Shown here piece by piece: positions 7,624-14,881 of a DNA stretch of 14,936 bases (position 1 is its first letter; every line of letters begins with the position of its first letter). Both the position numbers and the translations under genes were made by a program. Origin of the DNA: Flavobacterium psychrophilum (lineage in GTDB: Bacteria > Bacteroidota > Bacteroidia > Flavobacteriales > Flavobacteriaceae); assembly GCA_022729635.1 (NCBI GenBank), contig DZAU01000018.1:1-14936 (forward strand), in the 5' to 3' direction. The notes under the pieces are model-generated. The model was not told the DNA's origin. It saw nothing but the letters and a program-made list of their open reading frames with translations, and ran no database searches.

Positions 7624-10032
7624 CTAATACAAACCAGGATATTTCGAAGGATTTACCTCATTCATCATCCCATATACTTTTTCGAAAACATCTTCTATGG
7701 ATGGTTTAGAAAAATAATCGCCATCCGTTCCGTAAGCAGGTCTGTGTGCTTTGGCGGTCAAGGTTTGTGGTTTACTGTCTAAATGATTGTAGCCGTCCTG
7801 ATTTTCGATAATTTGTTGTAAAATATAAGCCGAAGCACCGCCAGGAACGTCTTCGTCGATTACTAAAAGTCTATTGGTTTTGGCAATACTTTTTACTATA
7901 TCATGGTTTACATCAAAAGGAAGTAAGGATTGTATGTCGATTATTTCGCAATCAATGCCAACTTCTAATAGTTCTTTTGCTGCTTCTTCCACTAATCTCA
8001 ATGTTGAACCATAAGAAACCAAAGTAATATCGGTTCCTTCTTTTAGATATTCAACTTCGCCAATCGGGGTTTTAAACTCACCATAATTAATTGGCGTTCT
8101 TTCTTTTAGTCGGTAGCCATTTAAACATTCGATTACCAGAGCAGGTTCGTCACATTCTAACAAAGTGTTATAAAAGCCGGCGGCAATAGTCATATTTCTT
8201 GGCACTAAAATGTGAATTCCTCGTAAAGCGTTTACAAGCATTCCCATTGGTGAACCCGAATGCCAAATTCCTTCCAATCGGTGTCCCCGAGTTCTAATGA
8301 TGAGTGGCGCTTTTTGTTTTCCGAGTGTTCGATATTGCAAAGTGGCCAAATCATCGCTCAAAATCTGAACGCCATACAGTAAATAATCTAAATATTGAAT
8401 TTCAGCAATTGGCCGAAGTCCACGCAATGCCATTCCTATTCCCTGACCGATTATTGATGCTTCTCTGATTCCTACATCGGCAACGCGGAATTCGCCAAAT
8501 TTATCCTGTAATCCTACTAATCCTTGATTGACATCGCCAATGCTTCCTGCGTCTTCACCAAAAATTAAAACTTCGGGATATTTTGTAAAAAGAACGTCAA
8601 AATTATCACGTAAAATCATTCGGCCATCCGTTTCTTCCACAGTATCTTTCGAATATTCCGGCAAAACTTTTTTTACCGAAAAAACATTCGATTTTGATTC
8701 CGAGTAGAGATGACTACTGAATTTTTGTTGACTTTTATTGATGTAGGAAGTTATCCAATTTGACAATTCAGTTTTGCTATTTTCAGTGATTACTAATCGT
8801 AAAACTTTACGAGCTGTTATAAGAATTTCCTTTTTTAGAGGTATTTTTATGTTATTTAAATCAGTTATACGTTTTTCAATTGCCTCTTTGTTTTTACTCG
8901 AAACACTAATTTTTTCAAGTAATGAAATAAGTTCTTTTTGGTCTTCAATAATGGGCTCTGTAAAGGCTTTCCAAGCGTCTTTTTTACCTTCGAGTACTTC
9001 TTTTTTTATAGTCAACTCAATTTCTTCGATTTCTTCTGGAGAAGCTATATTAATGGCTATCATCCACAATTTCATTTGTCGGATGCAATCAAAATCTTTT
9101 TCCCAATCGAGTCTTGAAGTGTCTTTGTATCTTTCGTGTGAACCGGAACTAGAATGACCTTGCGGTTGTGTCAGTTGATTTACATGAATGAGTACAGGAA
9201 TATGTTGGTCGCGAGCTATATTGGCTGCTTTTTCATAAGTTTCTATCAAACTTGGATAATCCCAACCTTGAACTTTTAAAATTTCGAAACCATTAGAATT
9301 TTCATCTCGTTGATACCCTTTTAAAATTTCGGAAATACTCTCTTTTGTGGTTTGGTATTTTGCGTGAACGGAAATTCCGTATTCGTCATCCCAAACACTC
9401 AAGATAATTGGAACTTGAAGTACTCCGGCAGCGTTTATGGTTTCAAAAAAGATACCTTCAGAAGTGCTGGCATTGCCTATTGTTCCCCAAGAAATTTCAT
9501 TGCCATTGATGGAGAAATTAGACTTATTAGCAAGCTCAGGAATGCTTCTGTAAATATTCGATGCTTGCGCCAGTCCCAACATACGTGGCATTTGCGCTGC
9601 TGTTGGAGAAATATCGGCACTAGAATTTTTTTGTTTTGTTAAGTCTTTCCAACTGCCGTCATCGTTTAAATTGTGTGTCATAAAATGACCTCCCATTTGC
9701 CTTCCGGCCGACATTGGTTCTTGTGAAATATCTTGGTGTCCGTATAATCCTGCAAAGAATTGTTGAATGGTTAATTCGCCAATAGCCATCATAAAAGTTT
9801 GATCACGATAATATCCTGAACGGAAATCGCCGTCTTTAAAGAATTTTGCCATCGCTAATTGTGGAACTTCTTTTCCGTCGCCAAAAATTCCAAATTTAGC
9901 CTTTCCGGTTAATACTTCCTTGCGTCCCAAAAGGCTACATTCTCTACTAGTTATTGCTATTTTGTAGTCCTTGAGTACTTCGGTTTTGAAGTCTTCAAAT
10001 GTCAATGCAGCATTGGTTTTTTCTTTTATCAT
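7624..10032 (-). CDS. Fused alpha/beta E1 component of a 2-oxoacid dehydrogenase (thiamine diphosphate dependent)
   Basis: 802 residues from the ATG at 10032 (MIKEKTNAALTFEDFK). The longer frame relies on a TTG that lies inside the -7 box. The first ~450 residues are E1-alpha-like: a GHFMTHNL region near 115-121, GNASTSEGIFFE near 186-197, WDDEYGIS near 214-221 and a GHSSSGSHERYK loop near 292-303, where E1-alpha carries its serine loop. From about 470 the protein is E1-beta-like: GEDAG near 492-496, RVADVGIREASIIGQGIGMA, RPIAEIQYLDYL and a C-terminal transketolase-like domain with DEDVPGGASAYI. It would decarboxylate a 2-oxoacid, probably branched-chain or pyruvate-like, and pass the acyl group to a lipoylated E2 that is not encoded here. 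The alpha half has GN and DD where the classical diphosphate motif has GD and NN; I recall this as usual for the fused Bacteroidota form. Its own promoter lies just upstream. Confidence 0.85.
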   Translation of the reverse strand: MIKEKTNAALTFEDFKTEVLKDYKIAITSRECSLLGRKEVLTGKAKFGIFGDGKEVPQLAMAKFFKDGDFRSGYYRDQTFMMAIGELTIQQFFAGLYGHQDISQEPMSAGRQMGGHFMTHNLNDDGSWKDLTKQKNSSADISPTAAQMPRMLGLAQASNIYRSIPELANKSNFSINGNEISWGTIGNASTSEGIFFETINAAGVLQVPIILSVWDDEYGISVHAKYQTTKESISEILKGYQRDENSNGFEILKVQGWDYPSLIETYEKAANIARDQHIPVLIHVNQLTQPQGHSSSGSHERYKDTSRLDWEKDFDCIRQMKLWMIAINIASPEEIEEIELTIKKEVLEGKKDAWKAFTEPIIEDQKELISLLEKISVSSKNKEAIEKRITDLNNIKIPLKKEILITARKVLRLVITENSKTELSNWITSYINKSQQKFSSHLYSESKSNVFSVKKVLPEYSKDTVEETDGRMILRDNFDVLFTKYPEVLIFGEDAGSIGDVNQGLVGLQDKFGEFRVADVGIREASIIGQGIGMALRGLRPIAEIQYLDYLLYGVQILSDDLATLQYRTLGKQKAPLIIRTRGHRLEGIWHSGSPMGMLVNALRGIHILVPRNMTIAAGFYNTLLECDEPALVIECLNGYRLKERTPINYGEFKTPIGEVEYLKEGTDITLVSYGSTLRLVEEAAKELLEVGIDCEIIDIQSLLPFDVNHDIVKSIAKTNRLLVIDEDVPGGASAYILQQIIENQDGYNHLDSKPQTLTAKAHRPAYGTDGDYFSKPSIEDVFEKVYGMMNEVNPSKYPGLY

Positions 10033-10056
10033 AATTGAAAAGGATAACTTTGGGGG

Positions 10057-10064
10057 CAAATTTA
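10057..10064 (-). promoter_or_regulatory. -7 promoter box for the fused E1 gene
   Basis: The minus strand reads TAAATTTG, matching TAnnTTTG. It ends 24 bases before the ATG at 10032. No clear -33 TTTG is visible upstream. Because the box overlaps the TTG of the longer reading frame, it argues for the ATG start. Confidence 0.45.
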
Positions 10065-10205
10065 CTTAAAAAAATGTGTTGTTTTCATAATCCTTTAGAA
10101 GAAATACAATTTAATTTTCAATAATTTATTTTTGAAAAACGATATTTTTATTAGATAATATTCACTTAAATTAAAATATCATTGATAATAATTTAAATAA
10201 TATTA

Positions 10206-10426
10206 AAAATTCTAGCTTAATTCTACTATTTACAGCATTTGTTTAAAACCAATTTTGTTAGTTTTGTTGTCATTCCGACGAAGGAGGAATCTCATTAGTT
10301 GCTTTCACCACGACGAACAGGCTCGTTATGTGATTTGCTTCGCCTATTCGTCCGCCTTGGCGAGACTCGAGTCTCCTTCGTCGGAATGACAAAATCTGTA
10401 AATAGTAGAATTAAGCCAAAATTCTA
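10206..10426. mobile_element. MITE-like nested palindromic element with possible 9-bp target duplication
   Basis: The core spans 10215-10416. Outer arms of 21 bp (10215-10235 and 10396-10416) are perfect reverse complements. Inside them lies a second pair of 20-bp perfect arms (10267-10286 and 10373-10392; core GTCATTCCGACGAAGGAG), then a third hairpin with 10 of 11 pairs (10312-10322 with 10342-10352). A 14-bp perfect palindrome GAGACTCGAGTCTC is at 10362-10375. AAAATTCTA occurs immediately left of the outer arm (10206-10214) and again 1 base right of the other arm (10418-10426), as a target-site duplication would. The interior is far richer in G+C than its AT-rich surroundings. There is no coding capacity. 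It sits 2 bases before the stop-side end of the M1-like gene and could also terminate that transcript. The GTCATTCCGACGAAGGAG core is, from memory, a repeat found in several Bacteroidota. Confidence 0.65.
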
Positions 10427-10428
10427 AA

Positions 10429-13278
10429 TTAAAACCATTTTCGTGTAAAAAGCGAGATTAGTTTGTTAGGGTCAAGAGTAACTATAAATCGTATGGTCTC
10501 TCCGTAATGAGGCTGTGTAATTTCCCATCCTTTGCTAGAATATATTGGGAAATATAATTCAAAATAGTCCGTCAGCATATTGAGTCGAATACCGCTGTCA
10601 AAAAGGAATTTTGTATTTTGTGGTTTGTTTTTAACAAAACCGATATCGCCATAAGCTTCTATCCAATTCCAAATAGAATAACTACCGTTTAATGTGGTAA
10701 TCCATTTATTTGCATAAGGCGTACTTAGCTTAGATTTAAATCCACCTTCGGCCATAATAAACTCTTGACTAACGATTCCTGTATCAGATGATCTTCCTAA
10801 ATAAGGATAGTCAAAAAGATAATCAGTAGGTCTGTCTAAAGCAAAACTATAAAAATCAGAATTACTTTTGTTATAAGTAAATGCTCCTGCAAACAAGCGA
10901 AGATTAATTTGATGATTGTTTTCAAAGAGTTTCCTATATTGGATTTCGGTTGAAATTTTGCCAAATTTTCCTGAAAACTGGATGTCGCCCACAAAGCTAA
11001 TGTGATTGGTAAGTTCTGTTCTGGAGTTGATATATTTAGCATCAAAAACGGAATAATCCTGAAGCGAGCTGTCAACAACAATTTCACTTTTTTCCCGATT
11101 TATAATTACTTGTCGAAAAAGTACCAATTGTTTTCGATTATCTCGATAGTCATCTTTGCGAATTTGCATTAAAACCATCGGATTTATTTTCAGGTAAGTA
11201 GCATCAGGTGCATAATGAAAATAGTTGGCGCTTATAGAATACCTTACATTAAACAAATGGCTGTCTCTATAATCTTTATTATACATAAAGATGCCAGAAC
11301 CTGTTATTGTTTTCGATTTTACGGAATAAGTCGGATTAATGTCATAAACAAATGGTCGGTTTAAAATAGCTTTGTTATGAAAACGCATACCAGGAGAAAG
11401 TCCATCGTACACGTTATAATTTAGAATTGGAGCATAAATAATCTGATTGTAAAATGGATCTTCTAAATCCTTTACAAAGGCAAATTTTATGGGGCGATCA
11501 TTCGGAAAAAAACCTTCTATTTTCTTCCAGTTGTTTCTTAAATTGAATTCCGGAACTTCATTTTTGTAATTGATAACAATTTTCTTGGCTTCTTTTCTCT
11601 CCAAAGTATAAATGCTGTCTTCTTTCATGGGTTCTATCCATTTTTTAAAGACAATAGTGTCATTTTTTATTCCATAAATCGGAATTGGAACGAAAACTCT
11701 GGCATTATTTTTTAATGAAAATATAACACTGTCTTTGGTTTTTGATACTTTCTTAAAACTGTAATCGATTATTTCTCGCGAGTTGATGATGGTATTGTAA
11801 AACCAATCGATGTTCTTGTCTGTCTTTGATTTTATCAGCTTTTCAAAATCATCACCAGTGGTTTGGTTTTCACGGTTTTGAGTGTAAAATTGCTGAATAG
11901 TATTAGATACAAAGGGTTTGCCAAGATATTCATCTAAATATATTAAACTCAATCCCGCCCGATATTTACTGGCAATTTGTTCGTTGAATTTTATCAAAGT
12001 GTTTTTTGGGTTACCAAGTGGCTGATCGAGATTTTTTCGAGCCATTAGCAAATAAAAATAACTGTATTGCTCGTTGAAATCTAAATTCAATAAGTGAAAA
12101 CCTTTAAACAATTTACGATTTGAAATACTACCTGTCATCTTACAATTTGGGTAATATTCTTCGATATATCGAATCATCGTATAGATTTGAATTCCGTCAT
12201 AAATCCAATTGTCATTTCTTGGATTTAACTTCAAACTATTTTTTAGATAATTGTTTAAATAGGTTTTCAGAAATTTAATTTCAAAAAGAAAATCATCAGG
12301 AAACGGAACCAAAAAAGTAGGCATCTGGTTCAATCCATAAAAAGGATTTCTGTCATAATCAGCTTGAGAAACAGTGATTTTATCATAAGGGGATTTCCCA
12401 ATTAATTGGTTTGTAAAGTTGACAATTCTGTCTATTACAATCGCTTTTTGAAATTCATCTGCCTTGTAACCTTTTAGATTCGTCAGGACTTCAGCAGAAC
12501 TGTTTTTGTAACTGCGAAAACTTAATTTTGGTTCCAAAAAAACACTGAAATCGGTTCTGTTTTTTGCTGTAAGTTTATAAATTGAAAAATTTTCGGTTTG
12601 AAAAGTTTCTTCACTGCCCAAATCCGTTGTCAGTTTTAGGTTTTGGGCCTGCCTGCCGGACTGGTAAGGAATTCTAAGAATAATATCAAAATTAGAAACC
12701 GCATTGGCAATATCATCCAGATTGTAATTGTTATATTTGATAAAATCATGATTTTCATAGCGAGCAGGTGTGACAAACCAGTTTCTCAGGTACATTCCGC
12801 CCTTTTCTGTATAGCCATAATTCGTAAATTTGTCACTGGGAATCTTTACAATATAGTTAAGATGCAAAGTGATTTTATGATTTGGAGCCAGTATATTTCC
12901 TAATTTGACTATAATATAATCTGGATTTTTTTCTGTTCTTTCCCATAAAAGTACGGTTTTATCAGCAGTGGTAATGGTTATAATATTGGTATTTCCACGT
13001 TCTTTTTCGGTTGCCAAATGAAATCCCCTGTAAAATTCATCTGAAAATCGTTTTGCCAAAGGCGATGTTTTTGAAGAATAAGCATTGTTCCAATCATTCA
13101 AAACAATGGTCGTTAAGGTGTCTTCAGATTGGTTAAAAAACTCGATTTCCTGCTGAACAGTCAAGGTTTTTTGTGCCATATTTACTTCAACATCCATTTG
13201 GGAATGATGTTGTGCATATTGTCTCGCCGAAGCAAACAACACTAAAATGCAAATGAAAATTTTATAGAATGATTTCAA
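10429..13278 (-). CDS. M1-peptidase-like protein lacking zinc ligands, with C-terminal beta-barrel
   Basis: 949 residues with a signal peptide (1-23, ending YAQ). Residues about 25-260 resemble the M1 aminopeptidase N-terminal saddle. Residues 300-400 correspond to the catalytic domain: NPFYGLNQMPTFL (311-323) is where M1 enzymes carry GAMEN, and NWIYDGIQIY (357-366) is where they carry W-L-N-E-G. By my alignment the HExxH site falls on K-T-Y-L-N (338-342) and the third ligand Glu on Asp361, so no zinc ligands remain and aminopeptidase activity is unlikely. From about 600 onward the chain alternates like outer-membrane strands (repeated Tyr/Phe/Asn) and ends in ...FTRKWF, the terminal Phe typical of barrels handled by the BAM machinery. 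The likely location is the outer membrane with the M1-like part in the periplasm. A short G+C-rich insertion encodes SGRQAQ near 207-212. It follows the LOG gene by 44 bases. Confidence 0.7.
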   Translation of the reverse strand: MKSFYKIFICILVLFASARQYAQHHSQMDVEVNMAQKTLTVQQEIEFFNQSEDTLTTIVLNDWNNAYSSKTSPLAKRFSDEFYRGFHLATEKERGNTNIITITTADKTVLLWERTEKNPDYIIVKLGNILAPNHKITLHLNYIVKIPSDKFTNYGYTEKGGMYLRNWFVTPARYENHDFIKYNNYNLDDIANAVSNFDIILRIPYQSGRQAQNLKLTTDLGSEETFQTENFSIYKLTAKNRTDFSVFLEPKLSFRSYKNSSAEVLTNLKGYKADEFQKAIVIDRIVNFTNQLIGKSPYDKITVSQADYDRNPFYGLNQMPTFLVPFPDDFLFEIKFLKTYLNNYLKNSLKLNPRNDNWIYDGIQIYTMIRYIEEYYPNCKMTGSISNRKLFKGFHLLNLDFNEQYSYFYLLMARKNLDQPLGNPKNTLIKFNEQIASKYRAGLSLIYLDEYLGKPFVSNTIQQFYTQNRENQTTGDDFEKLIKSKTDKNIDWFYNTIINSREIIDYSFKKVSKTKDSVIFSLKNNARVFVPIPIYGIKNDTIVFKKWIEPMKEDSIYTLERKEAKKIVINYKNEVPEFNLRNNWKKIEGFFPNDRPIKFAFVKDLEDPFYNQIIYAPILNYNVYDGLSPGMRFHNKAILNRPFVYDINPTYSVKSKTITGSGIFMYNKDYRDSHLFNVRYSISANYFHYAPDATYLKINPMVLMQIRKDDYRDNRKQLVLFRQVIINREKSEIVVDSSLQDYSVFDAKYINSRTELTNHISFVGDIQFSGKFGKISTEIQYRKLFENNHQINLRLFAGAFTYNKSNSDFYSFALDRPTDYLFDYPYLGRSSDTGIVSQEFIMAEGGFKSKLSTPYANKWITTLNGSYSIWNWIEAYGDIGFVKNKPQNTKFLFDSGIRLNMLTDYFELYFPIYSSKGWEITQPHYGETIRFIVTLDPNKLISLFTRKWF
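12645..12664. repeat. In-frame G+C-rich dispersed-repeat-like insertion in the M1-like gene
   Basis: A 20-base stretch GGGCCTGCCTGCCGGACTGG has 16 of 20 G/C in an otherwise A/T-rich gene, and encodes QSGRQAQ on the minus strand. I recall that repeats built on CCTGCCGGCAGGCAGG, translating as PAGRQAG-like peptides, are scattered through Bacteroidota genomes and are found inserted in frame in genes. This stretch fits a half-copy of such a repeat. The comparison is from memory. Confidence 0.4.
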
Positions 13279-13322
13279 TTAATTATTTTAAAATAATTTG
13301 ATGGAGAAACGAATAAAGTTAA

Positions 13323-14051
13323 TCAAAAATTCGGAGTTAAATCGTATTTTTTGTAGAATTTATCCAAAACATCAACCACTTCATCTTCGGTATCCACAAT
13401 TTTAAATAACTCCAAATCTACTGCATTTACAGTATGTTCCTGTTCTATCAAAGCTGTTTTAATCCATTCTATCAAACCAGACCAAAAAGCACTTCCAACT
13501 AATATTATGGGAAATTTTCCAATTTTTTTAGTCTGAATCAAAGTCAATGCCTCAAATAATTCATCCATAGTTCCAAAACCTCCAGGCATAACCACAAAAC
13601 CCTGAGAATACTTGACAAACATCACTTTTCTCACGAAGAAATAATCGAAATTCAGGTTTTTATCTTGGTCAATATACGGATTAAAATGTTGCTCGAAAGG
13701 CAATTCGATATTCAATCCCACCGAAGTTCCTCCGCCAAGATGTGCTCCTTTATTGCTCGCTTCCATAATTCCCGGACCACCGCCAGTGATGACGCCATAA
13801 CCCGCTTTGCTTATTTTGAAGGCAATTTTTTCGGCTAATAAATAATATTTATCCTCCGGTTTTGTTCTAGCTGAACCAAAAATGGAAACACAAGGACCAA
13901 TCCTTGCCATATTTTCATAGCCGTTTACAAACTCTGACATAATTTTGAAAATTGCCCAACTGTCATTCGTTCTTATTTCGTTCCAGGTTTTTCTTTTAAA
14001 CTTATCCTGAATTACTTTTTCCTCGTCATTGTCAAAATCTTCTAATCTCAT
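13323..14051 (-). CDS. LOG family protein (TIGR00730; cytokinin riboside 5'-monophosphate phosphoribohydrolase-like)
   Basis: 242 residues from an ATG at 14051 (MRLEDFDNDEEK). It has a Rossmann-like lysine-decarboxylase-like fold with the two family signatures: GGGPGIMEA at 90-98 and PGGFGTMDE at 156-164 (the PGGxGTxxE motif of LOG enzymes). Arg141 and the RKVMF segment are also expected there. LOG proteins hydrolyse the N-glycosidic bond of nucleoside 5'-monophosphates; in bacteria without cytokinins the physiological substrate is usually uncertain, and AMP hydrolysis has been seen for some. About 50 residues precede the Rossmann core, longer than the shortest LOG proteins but usual in Bacteroidota. 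It is cytoplasmic, with no signal peptide. It lies immediately upstream of the M1-like gene on the same strand, 44 bases apart. No clear promoter is visible; a 12-bp inverted repeat lies upstream. Confidence 0.9.
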   Translation of the reverse strand: MRLEDFDNDEEKVIQDKFKRKTWNEIRTNDSWAIFKIMSEFVNGYENMARIGPCVSIFGSARTKPEDKYYLLAEKIAFKISKAGYGVITGGGPGIMEASNKGAHLGGGTSVGLNIELPFEQHFNPYIDQDKNLNFDYFFVRKVMFVKYSQGFVVMPGGFGTMDELFEALTLIQTKKIGKFPIILVGSAFWSGLIEWIKTALIEQEHTVNAVDLELFKIVDTEDEVVDVLDKFYKKYDLTPNF

Positions 14052-14096
14052 TTTTGTGTTTTTTATTTTGAGCTTTTTCCTGCTATTCGTTTCAAT

Positions 14097-14125
14097 CTAA
14101 TTATTTTTAAAGAAAAAATAATTAG
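14097..14125. repeat. 12-bp inverted repeat upstream of the LOG gene
   Basis: CTAATTATTTTT at 14097-14108 is the exact reverse complement of AAAAATAATTAG at 14114-14125, with a 5-base loop AAAGA. It lies 45 bases upstream of the LOG start at 14051. It could be an operator or a hairpin in the leader; A/T-rich palindromes of this size can arise by chance in such DNA. Confidence 0.45.
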
Positions 14126-14181
14126 GATTTCCACTGCTATCAGGGCTAGGGCATTCGTTTTTAATTCAACTTTTCTATTTC

Positions 14182-14216
14182 TAAAGCTTCCAGCCTTTAA
14201 AAGGCTGGAAGCTTTA
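14182..14216. repeat. 16-bp-stem hairpin, REP-like
   Basis: TAAAGCTTCCAGCCTT (14182-14197) pairs exactly with AAGGCTGGAAGCTTTA (14201-14216) around a 3-base loop TAA. The G+C-rich stem is out of character for the surrounding A/T-rich sequence. It sits 131 bases upstream of the LOG gene, not at a gene end, so I read it as a repetitive extragenic palindrome more than a terminator. Five bases after it begins the first copy of the 23-bp direct repeat. Confidence 0.65.
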
Positions 14217-14221
14217 AATGC

Positions 14222-14244
14222 TAATGTAACTCTTTTTTCAAAAA
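14222..14244 (+). repeat. 23-bp direct repeat, copy 1
   Basis: TAATGTAACTC followed by six T and CAAAAA. It is identical to 14882-14904, 660 bases downstream. On the minus strand each copy lies directly in front of a hairpin repeat: here the 14182-14216 hairpin, 5 bases away. Confidence 0.7.
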
Positions 14245-14305
14245 CTTTGTTATTAGTTTTTCTATATTTCTGTAATTTTTCCAACAACAATTATTTCCGT
14301 TTCAC

Positions 14306-14348
14306 TTCCCCTCCCTTGGAGGGGTGCCCGTAGGGCGGGGTGGTTTTT
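14306..14348 (+). repeat. 43-nt double-hairpin REP-like repeat, left copy (inverted relative to 14838-14880)
   Basis: The sequence folds as CCCCTCC-CTT-GGAGGGG followed by GCCC-GTA-GGGC, then GGGGTGG and a run of T. It matches the reverse complement of 14838-14880 at 39 of 43 positions. It lies 20 bases beyond the stop of the DUF559 gene. The T run follows in the plus direction, where there is no gene, so a terminator role for DUF559 is doubtful; the element resembles a dispersed extragenic repeat. Confidence 0.7.
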
Positions 14349-14367
14349 TTGTTAATACCCTATTATC

Positions 14368-14790
14368 TCATCCAAATTCCTCAATAATATATTTCTCTAG
14401 TTCTATCATCACATTATTCAAATCATGTTTTATCCTTAAATCCGAAATTTTATAAACCTTTAATCCTAATAAAATGAGATAATCTTCTCTTTTTTGGTCG
14501 TATTCTTCTTTGTTTTCATGGCTTGATCCGTCAATTTCAATTACCAATCCCAAGGTTTTTACATAAAAATCTACAATATAATTACCTATGATCCTTTGTC
14601 TGTCAAAATCTATTTTCCAGAACATCCCTTTGTGAACTTGCAACCAAAAAATGACTTCTGATAGCACACCTGCTTTACGTAATGCTCGGGATCTAGCTTT
14701 TAGCTTTATGTTGTAGGGTAAGTTTTCGATGAAATTTTTATAAATGGGTCGGGTGTTTATATAAGCTGTTATTTCTCTATTATTTTCCAT
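14368..14790 (-). CDS. DUF559 domain (Vsr-like PD-(D/E)xK) endonuclease-like protein
   Basis: 140 residues from an ATG at 14790 (MENNREITAYINTRP). Residues about 28-133 are DUF559, related to the very-short-patch-repair endonuclease fold. The expected core is visible: SEVIFW (44-49, Glu45), FDRQRIIGNYIVDFY (62-76, Asp74), LVIEIDGSSH (82-91, Glu85 and Asp87, His91) and a final LGLKVYKISD strand. Asp74 and Glu85 are the likely PD-(D/E)xK metal ligands, so it looks catalytically intact. Length is normal for the family. Its DNA target and role are unknown. There is no adjacent methyltransferase or repair gene. It is flanked on both sides by inverted copies of a 43-nt palindromic repeat, and a 23-bp direct repeat brackets the region, suggesting that gene and repeats form a mobile or self-propagating unit. 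No TAnnTTTG box is evident upstream. Confidence 0.85.
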   Translation of the reverse strand: MENNREITAYINTRPIYKNFIENLPYNIKLKARSRALRKAGVLSEVIFWLQVHKGMFWKIDFDRQRIIGNYIVDFYVKTLGLVIEIDGSSHENKEEYDQKREDYLILLGLKVYKISDLRIKHDLNNVMIELEKYIIEEFG

Positions 14791-14837
14791 ACAATTTGCT
14801 TTTTTGGTTGAATTTACAGAAAAAAATCAACAGTCGC

Positions 14838-14880
14838 AAAAACCACCCCGCCTTTCAGGCACCCCTCCAAAGGAGGGGAA
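14838..14880 (-). repeat. 43-nt double-hairpin REP-like repeat, right copy
   Basis: Read on the minus strand it is CCCCTCC-TTT-GGAGGGG, then GCCT-GAA-AGGC, GGGGTGG and five T. It differs from the left copy (14306-14348) at 4 of 43 positions; two of these are a compensating C:G to T:A exchange in the second stem and the other two fall in loops. It begins 47 bases upstream of the DUF559 start codon and touches the second 23-bp direct repeat. Confidence 0.7.
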
Positions 14881-14881
14881 T

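Larger units (their letters stand above)
14052..14367. other. Gene-free repeat cluster between the LOG and DUF559 genes
   Basis: 316 bases with no convincing gene. It holds, in order, a 12-bp inverted repeat (14097-14125), a 16-bp-stem hairpin (14182-14216), copy 1 of the 23-bp direct repeat (14222-14244) and the left 43-nt double hairpin (14306-14348). A 75-codon open frame on the minus strand starts at TTG, passes through these repeats and is not credible as a gene. Confidence 0.6.

Noticed and set aside
8774..9157. 127-codon plus-strand frame inside the E1 gene
   Set aside because: Antisense shadow of a well-supported coding region; no recognisable domain. The same holds for other antisense frames at 241-501, 9352-9642 and 12643-12903.
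10033..10059. Longer E1 start at TTG 10059
   Set aside because: The codon lies in the TAAATTTG promoter box; the ATG at 10032 fits the family start.
10215..10416. CRISPR array or tRNA in the palindromic region
   Set aside because: There are no regularly spaced direct repeats and no cloverleaf; all symmetry is inverted and nested.
14063..14290. 75-codon open frame on the minus strand between LOG and DUF559
   Set aside because: It starts at TTG, runs through a hairpin and the 23-bp direct repeat, and shows no recognisable domain; the repeats explain the open frame.
14368..14790. DUF559 gene as part of a restriction-modification or Vsr/Dcm repair pair
   Set aside because: No methyltransferase or other restriction gene is in the window, and DUF559 genes are usually solitary.
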